Shown here piece by piece: positions 24,629 to 25,932 of a stretch of DNA of 25,932 nt (position 1 is the first letter of the stretch; each line of letters starts with the position of its first letter). The DNA lies in assembly GCA_946885605.1 (NCBI GenBank), contig CAMPGR010000042.1, positions 1-25,932 on the forward strand, given 5' to 3'. Made by a program: the position numbers and the translations under genes. The DNA is from an uncultured Pseudomonadota bacterium (GTDB lineage Bacteria > Pseudomonadota > Gammaproteobacteria > Burkholderiales > SG8-41). The notes under the pieces were generated by a model that made no database searches, was not told the DNA's origin, and saw only the letters and a list, made by a program, of their open reading frames with translations.

Positions 24629-25864
24629 ATGGCGGGCGGACCCCTGGAAGGCGTGCGCATCGTCGATCTCACCTCGGTCGTCGTGGGGCCGCTCGCGACG
24701 CAGATCCTCGCCGACCATGGCGCAGAAGTGATCAAGGTCGAGTCAAAGGCGGGCGATCTCGTGCGCGTGATGAACGGCAGATCCGTGACGCCGGCCATGG
24801 GCGCGAAATTCCTGCACTTGAACCGCAACAAGCGCTCGATCGTGCTCGACTTGAAGAAGCCGGCGGGCCACGGGGCGCTCATGAAGCTCGTCGGGCGCGC
24901 GGACGTCCTCATCTGGAACGTGCGCCCGCCGGCGATGGCGCGCCTCAAGCTCTCCTACGACGACCTGCGCGCGGTCAACCCGAGCATCATCTACTGCGGC
25001 ATGTTCGGCTTCGGGCAGGACGGGCGTTACCGCGACAAGCCCGCCTACGACACCATCATCCAGGGCTCGGGCGGCATGGCGGCGCTGCACCACCGCGCGA
25101 CGGGCGAGCCGCGCTTCGTGCCTATGGTCGTCGCCGACAAGGTGGTGGGACTCATCGCGGTGCAGATGATCGCGATGGCGCTCTACCGCCGCGCGAAGAC
25201 CGGCGAAGGCTGCTCGATCGAGATCCCGATGTTCGAGAATCTCGCGAAATTCGTGCTCGAAGAGCACATGTACCTGAAGACGTTCGATCCCCCGCTCGGC
25301 GAGACGGGCGACCCGCGGCTCCTCGACCCGCTCGGGAAACCCATTCCGACCCAGGACGGCTGGATCTGCATCTCGGCGAACACCAACGACCAGGCGTTCG
25401 CGTTCTTCGATGCCGTCGGCCGCCCGGAGCTCAAGAGCGATCCGCGCTTTTCGAGCGTGCAGGCGCGTTTTGCGCACGTGAAGGAGTACTTCGAGATTCG
25501 CATGGAAGCGCTCAAAGCGCGGACGACCGCGGAATGGCTGGAGATCTTCGACCGCGCCGACGTCCCGGCGATGCCCTATCACACGCTCGACACCCTGCTC
25601 GAGGATCCGCACCTCACGGACGTCGGCTTCTTCGAAATGAAGAACCATCCGACGGAGGGGCGCACGCGCAGCATGCGGCTTCCGAACAAGTGGTCCTGCG
25701 GCACGCGGCGCGAGTGGACGCCGGCGCCTAAGCTCGGGCAGCAGAGCGTCGAGATCCTGCGCGAGCTGGGTTACAGCGCCGCCGATATCGAAGCGATGAT
25801 CGCAGACGGCGTCACGCTCGACGGGCGGCTCGAGCAGGGGTCAGACCCGGTGTCCGGGGTCTGA
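24629..25864 (+). CDS. CaiB/BaiF family CoA transferase 2
   Basis: 411 aa class III CoA transferase. Blocks: LEGVRIVDLTSVVVGPLATQILADHGAEVIKVESKAGD (6-43), LNRNKRSIVLDLKKPAG, WNVRPPAMARLKLSYDDLRAVNP, and the catalytic Asp170 in PMVVADKVVGLIAVQMIAMAL. It starts 2 bp after the hydratase stop, with AGGA six bases upstream; longer frames overlap the hydratase. It differs clearly from the first transferase, so it probably uses another donor or acceptor rather than being a recent duplicate. Oddity: the last residues GSDPVSGV and the TGA stop are encoded by a REP-like element, so the natural C-terminus has been replaced or extended. Confidence 0.9.
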   Translation: MAGGPLEGVRIVDLTSVVVGPLATQILADHGAEVIKVESKAGDLVRVMNGRSVTPAMGAKFLHLNRNKRSIVLDLKKPAGHGALMKLVGRADVLIWNVRPPAMARLKLSYDDLRAVNPSIIYCGMFGFGQDGRYRDKPAYDTIIQGSGGMAALHHRATGEPRFVPMVVADKVVGLIAVQMIAMALYRRAKTGEGCSIEIPMFENLAKFVLEEHMYLKTFDPPLGETGDPRLLDPLGKPIPTQDGWICISANTNDQAFAFFDAVGRPELKSDPRFSSVQARFAHVKEYFEIRMEALKARTTAEWLEIFDRADVPAMPYHTLDTLLEDPHLTDVGFFEMKNHPTEGRTRSMRLPNKWSCGTRREWTPAPKLGQQSVEILRELGYSAADIEAMIADGVTLDGRLEQGSDPVSGV

Positions 25865-25866
25865 CC
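25839..25866. repeat. REP-like inverted repeat, copy 2 (overlaps CDS end)
   Basis: GGTCAGACCCGG (25839-25850) and CCGGGGTCTGACC (25854-25866) pair around TGT, with one extra G in the right arm. The core GGTCAGACCC matches the copy at 12902. The element contains the final codons and TGA of the second CoA transferase. Confidence 0.7.
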
Positions 25867-25886
25867 GCACACGTTGAGGCATAATG

Positions 25887-25903
25887 AGCGGTCCGTTACC
25901 GCT
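25887..25903. other. Short hairpin upstream of last gene
   Basis: AGCGGT (25887-25892) and ACCGCT (25898-25903) form a 6-bp stem with loop CCGTT. A -10-like CATAAT lies just before it (25880-25885). It may belong to the leader of the gene starting at 25926, or be chance. Confidence 0.25.
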
Positions 25904-25925
25904 CGCCAACCCTATGGAGAGAAGC

Positions 25926-25932
25926 ATGCAGC
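25926..25932 (+). CDS. Start of a further gene (partial)
   Basis: ATG CAG at the right edge is preceded by GGAGA with five bases spacing, a good ribosome binding site. Only two codons are visible, so nothing can be said about the product. Confidence 0.5.

Noticed and set aside
21457..25864. The two CaiB/BaiF genes as a recent tandem duplication
   Set aside because: They share only family-wide motifs and differ in most other positions, so they are distinct subfamilies.

Overview
The window is GC-rich, densely coded chromosomal DNA. It most likely comes from a betaproteobacterium: the argH / AlgZ-type kinase pair is divergent, a hemA-prfA-prmC-grxD run is present, and the CaiB/BaiF and MmgE/PrpD content is typical of aerobic soil or water Burkholderiales-like organisms. 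No rRNA, tRNA, CRISPR array, phage or insertion sequence was seen. Taxonomy is inferred from gene content only.

Layout. (1) 1-3353: the apparent start of an AlgR-type response regulator and the AlgZ/LytS-type histidine kinase (minus strand), then divergent argH and a fructosamine-kinase-family gene. (2) 3361-6631: a minus-strand pair, sulfoacetaldehyde acetyltransferase (xsc-like) followed by a LacI-family regulator. Upstream of xsc lie a consensus -10 box and a perfect 14-bp LacI-type palindrome at the -35 position, which suggests an autoregulated operon. (3) 6632-7441: a secreted CsgG-like protein. (4) 7479-11947: a minus-strand operon of a choline-sulfatase-like sulfatase, a GMC flavoprotein and a hydroxyacid-oxoacid transhydrogenase (HOT) homologue, divergent from a TauE/SafE permease (12098-12877). 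Regions 2 and 4 together look like an organosulfur neighbourhood. (5) 12902-16623: a REP-like hairpin, a terminator and the housekeeping run hemA-prfA-prmC-grxD (minus). (6) 16740-25864: an acyl-CoA/dicarboxylate region. It holds MmgE/PrpD, an acyl-CoA dehydrogenase with an altered active site, the deleted remnant of a zinc alcohol dehydrogenase, prpB (minus), and an IclR-led plus-strand run of CaiB/BaiF transferase, CitE-like lyase, MaoC/HTD2-type hydratase and a second CaiB/BaiF transferase. The gene set of this run matches a CoA-dependent C5-dicarboxylate route (activate, hydrate, cleave), as in itaconate, mesaconate or citramalate use. A second REP-like element ends the run and encodes the last residues and stop codon of the final transferase. 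A new gene starts at 25926.

The strongest new leads are the LacI operator/promoter arrangement controlling xsc, the sulfatase-GMC-HOT operon beside TauE/SafE, the acyl-CoA dehydrogenase without a glutamate at either usual base position, and the REP-encoded C-terminus.
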